This document shows, one piece after another, positions 6,036 to 6,519 of a stretch of 6,519 bases of DNA. The DNA is from Firmicutes bacterium UBA4845 (GTDB lineage Bacteria > Bacillota > Clostridia > Tissierellales > Sedimentibacteraceae). The position numbers were made by a program, and so were the translations under genes. The notes below the pieces were generated by a model. It was not told the origin of the DNA and did no database searches. It saw only the letters and a program-made list of their open reading frames with translations. The DNA is taken from the NCBI GenBank assembly GCA_002399975.1, contig DHER01000123.1, positions 1 through 6,519 on the forward strand. Reading direction: 5' to 3'. The stretch's first letter is position 1; each line of letters opens with the position of its first letter.

Positions 6036-6064
6036 ATTATATTATATTCTCAACAACTTTGCAA
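6036..6064 (-). promoter_or_regulatory. Sigma-A promoter of the cysK-cysE operon
   Basis: On the minus strand a -35 TTGCAA (6064-6059, 4 of 6), a 17-base spacer and a perfect -10 TATAAT (6041-6036) place the transcript start near 6029, about 30 bases before the T-box stem I. A second overlapping TATAAT sits five bases upstream of the first, at 6046-6041, but lacks a well-spaced -35. Confidence 0.65.
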
Positions 6065-6072
6065 CAACTTTT
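6051..6072. repeat. Two tandem 11-bp repeats over the cys promoter -35
   Basis: CAACAACTTTG (6051-6061) is followed immediately by CAACAACTTTT (6062-6072), identical at 10 of 11 bases. The repeat unit is about one helical turn and covers the -35 box of the cysK-cysE promoter. It could be an operator half-site array, or chance in low-complexity DNA. Confidence 0.7.
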
Positions 6073-6184
6073 AATAAAAAATTTTTTATTTTTTTCTTCT
6101 TTCTTCAGTCACAGTTATTTAAAAAGAACTTTCGCCTTTTTCTATCTTTTCATTCCTTTCTGCACTTGTCTTTTCAAGGAGATT

Positions 6185-6225
6185 ATACAGGAATATAGCG
6201 AAAATACATTTCTCCTGTATTTTTT
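6185..6225 (+). terminator. Terminator-like hairpin, plus-strand orientation
   Basis: ATACAGGA (6185-6192) pairs perfectly with TCCTGTAT (6213-6220), followed by six T (6220-6225). The 20-base loop is long for an efficient terminator, and no plus-strand gene precedes it. It could end an antisense or small transcript, or be a remnant. On the minus strand no T-run follows the hairpin. Confidence 0.35.
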
Positions 6226-6309
6226 ACTTATTCTCTAACACGTTAATTTTCTAAGATAGGATAAATATCGCTTTTGACTTTAACAATTTTTTCAAAGTGA
6301 AATCTTGGG

Positions 6310-6333
6310 TAGTTTTAAATGTTCTCAAAACTA
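6310..6333. repeat. Short inverted repeat
   Basis: TAGTTTT (6310-6316) and AAAACTA (6327-6333) are perfect inverted repeats separated by ten bases. There is no adjacent T-run and no nearby promoter that I can support, so a role as operator or hairpin is undetermined. Chance is possible in AT-rich DNA. Confidence 0.35.
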
Positions 6334-6380
6334 AAAGAATATAAGTGAAAATAGGTCTAAAAACACGCTCTAATTAAGTT

Positions 6381-6434
6381 AAAAAAGGTAAGAGAATCAA
6401 AATTATTTTCTTACGATTCTCTTACCTTTCTTTT
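6381..6434. terminator. Strong bidirectional intrinsic terminator
   Basis: GGTAAGAGAATC (6387-6398) pairs perfectly with GATTCTCTTACC (6415-6426), extended by AAA (6384-6386) with TTT (6427-6429), giving 15 bp around a 16-base loop. A-rich and T-rich flanks give a T-run on either strand. No gene inside the window needs it on the plus strand. It most likely ends a leftward transcript entering from beyond 6519, insulating the cys promoter. Confidence 0.8.
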
Positions 6435-6519
6435 ATTTCTAAATTCTTAATAGTAATGAGCAATTATAACTTATTATAAAACTCAATAATTATTCATTCA
6501 AAACCCCTTCAGAATATAA

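Larger units (their letters stand above)
6073..6519. other. Intergenic region upstream of the cys operon, no convincing gene
   Basis: About 450 bases with no open reading frame that has both a start and a ribosome binding site of any credible length. The part from 6073 to 6180 is strand-biased, pyrimidine-rich on the plus strand. Structure seen: a one-sided terminator-like hairpin (6185-6225), an inverted repeat (6310-6333) and a strong bidirectional terminator (6381-6434). At the right edge the minus strand reads nine open codons ending in TAA at 6492-6490. This could be the 3' end of a leftward gene beyond the window, but it is too short to call. Confidence 0.5.

Noticed and set aside
6121..6225. 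Minus-strand open stretch of about 35 codons (ending in KGESSF) and an 8-codon frame after AGGAG
   Set aside because: The longer frame has no start codon, and the one with a good ribosome site stops after eight codons. At most it is a remnant of a gene.
5812..6238. Plus-strand open frames (128 and 73 codons), hydrophobic and Phe/Leu-rich
   Set aside because: They are antisense to the T-box leader and cys promoter. The composition reflects AT-rich DNA, and no good Shine-Dalgarno precedes them.
6490..6519. 3' end of a leftward gene (nine open codons to TAA at 6492-6490)
   Set aside because: It is plausible given the terminator at 6381-6434, but nine codons are too few to distinguish from chance.
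1..6519. CRISPR arrays, insertion sequences, tRNA or rRNA genes, attachment sites
   Set aside because: No regularly spaced repeats, transposase frames, terminal inverted repeats or tRNA-like cloverleaf sequences were found on either strand by eye.

Overview
The window is low-GC DNA that looks like a Gram-positive firmicute, most likely a clostridium. The reasons are the strong GGAGG-type ribosome binding sites, sigma-A style promoters, a lipoprotein-type solute-binding protein, and a tRNA-sensing T-box leader in front of cysteine genes. The exact genus cannot be read from the sequence. It carries two convergent operons, each behind its own RNA-based transcription attenuator, meeting at a shared bidirectional terminator.

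Left part (1-702). The first few bases hold the start of a gene running leftward out of the window, with its own promoter. A rightward promoter (221-249) then drives a long leader. This contains a cobalamin riboswitch (about 273-456), about 180 bases with two hairpins, and an intrinsic terminator (637-667) just before the first gene. Cobalamin binding is therefore expected to cause premature termination.

Rightward operon (703-4150). There are four tightly packed genes: a corrinoid-binding lipoprotein (btuF), a membrane permease (btuC), an ATPase (btuD), and a PP-loop ATP pyrophosphatase of the Dph6-related family. The first three make a complete BtuFCD-type importer. The fourth is the least understood gene here. 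Its relatives amidate a carboxylate on diphthine, a substrate bacteria do not have, and its place in a B12 operon suggests work on corrinoids.

Leftward operon (5669-4210). cysK (O-acetylserine sulfhydrylase) and cysE (serine O-acetyltransferase) are translated as a pair and together convert serine to cysteine. Their leader (about 6029-5752) is a T-box with a UGC cysteine specifier. Its UGGA acceptor-binding bulge matches the U73 discriminator base of tRNA-Cys, so uncharged tRNA-Cys should switch the operon on. The CysE C-terminus ends in isoleucine, the residue that docks into CysK in known cysteine synthase complexes.

Right part (6065-6519). No convincing gene is present. It holds an 11-bp tandem repeat at the cys promoter, a one-sided terminator-like hairpin, a short inverted repeat and a strong bidirectional terminator.

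I do not see a large undescribed system. The items most worth a second look are the Dph6-like protein in the B12 operon, the long expression platform of the riboswitch, and the CysE tail paired with an altered CysK substrate loop.
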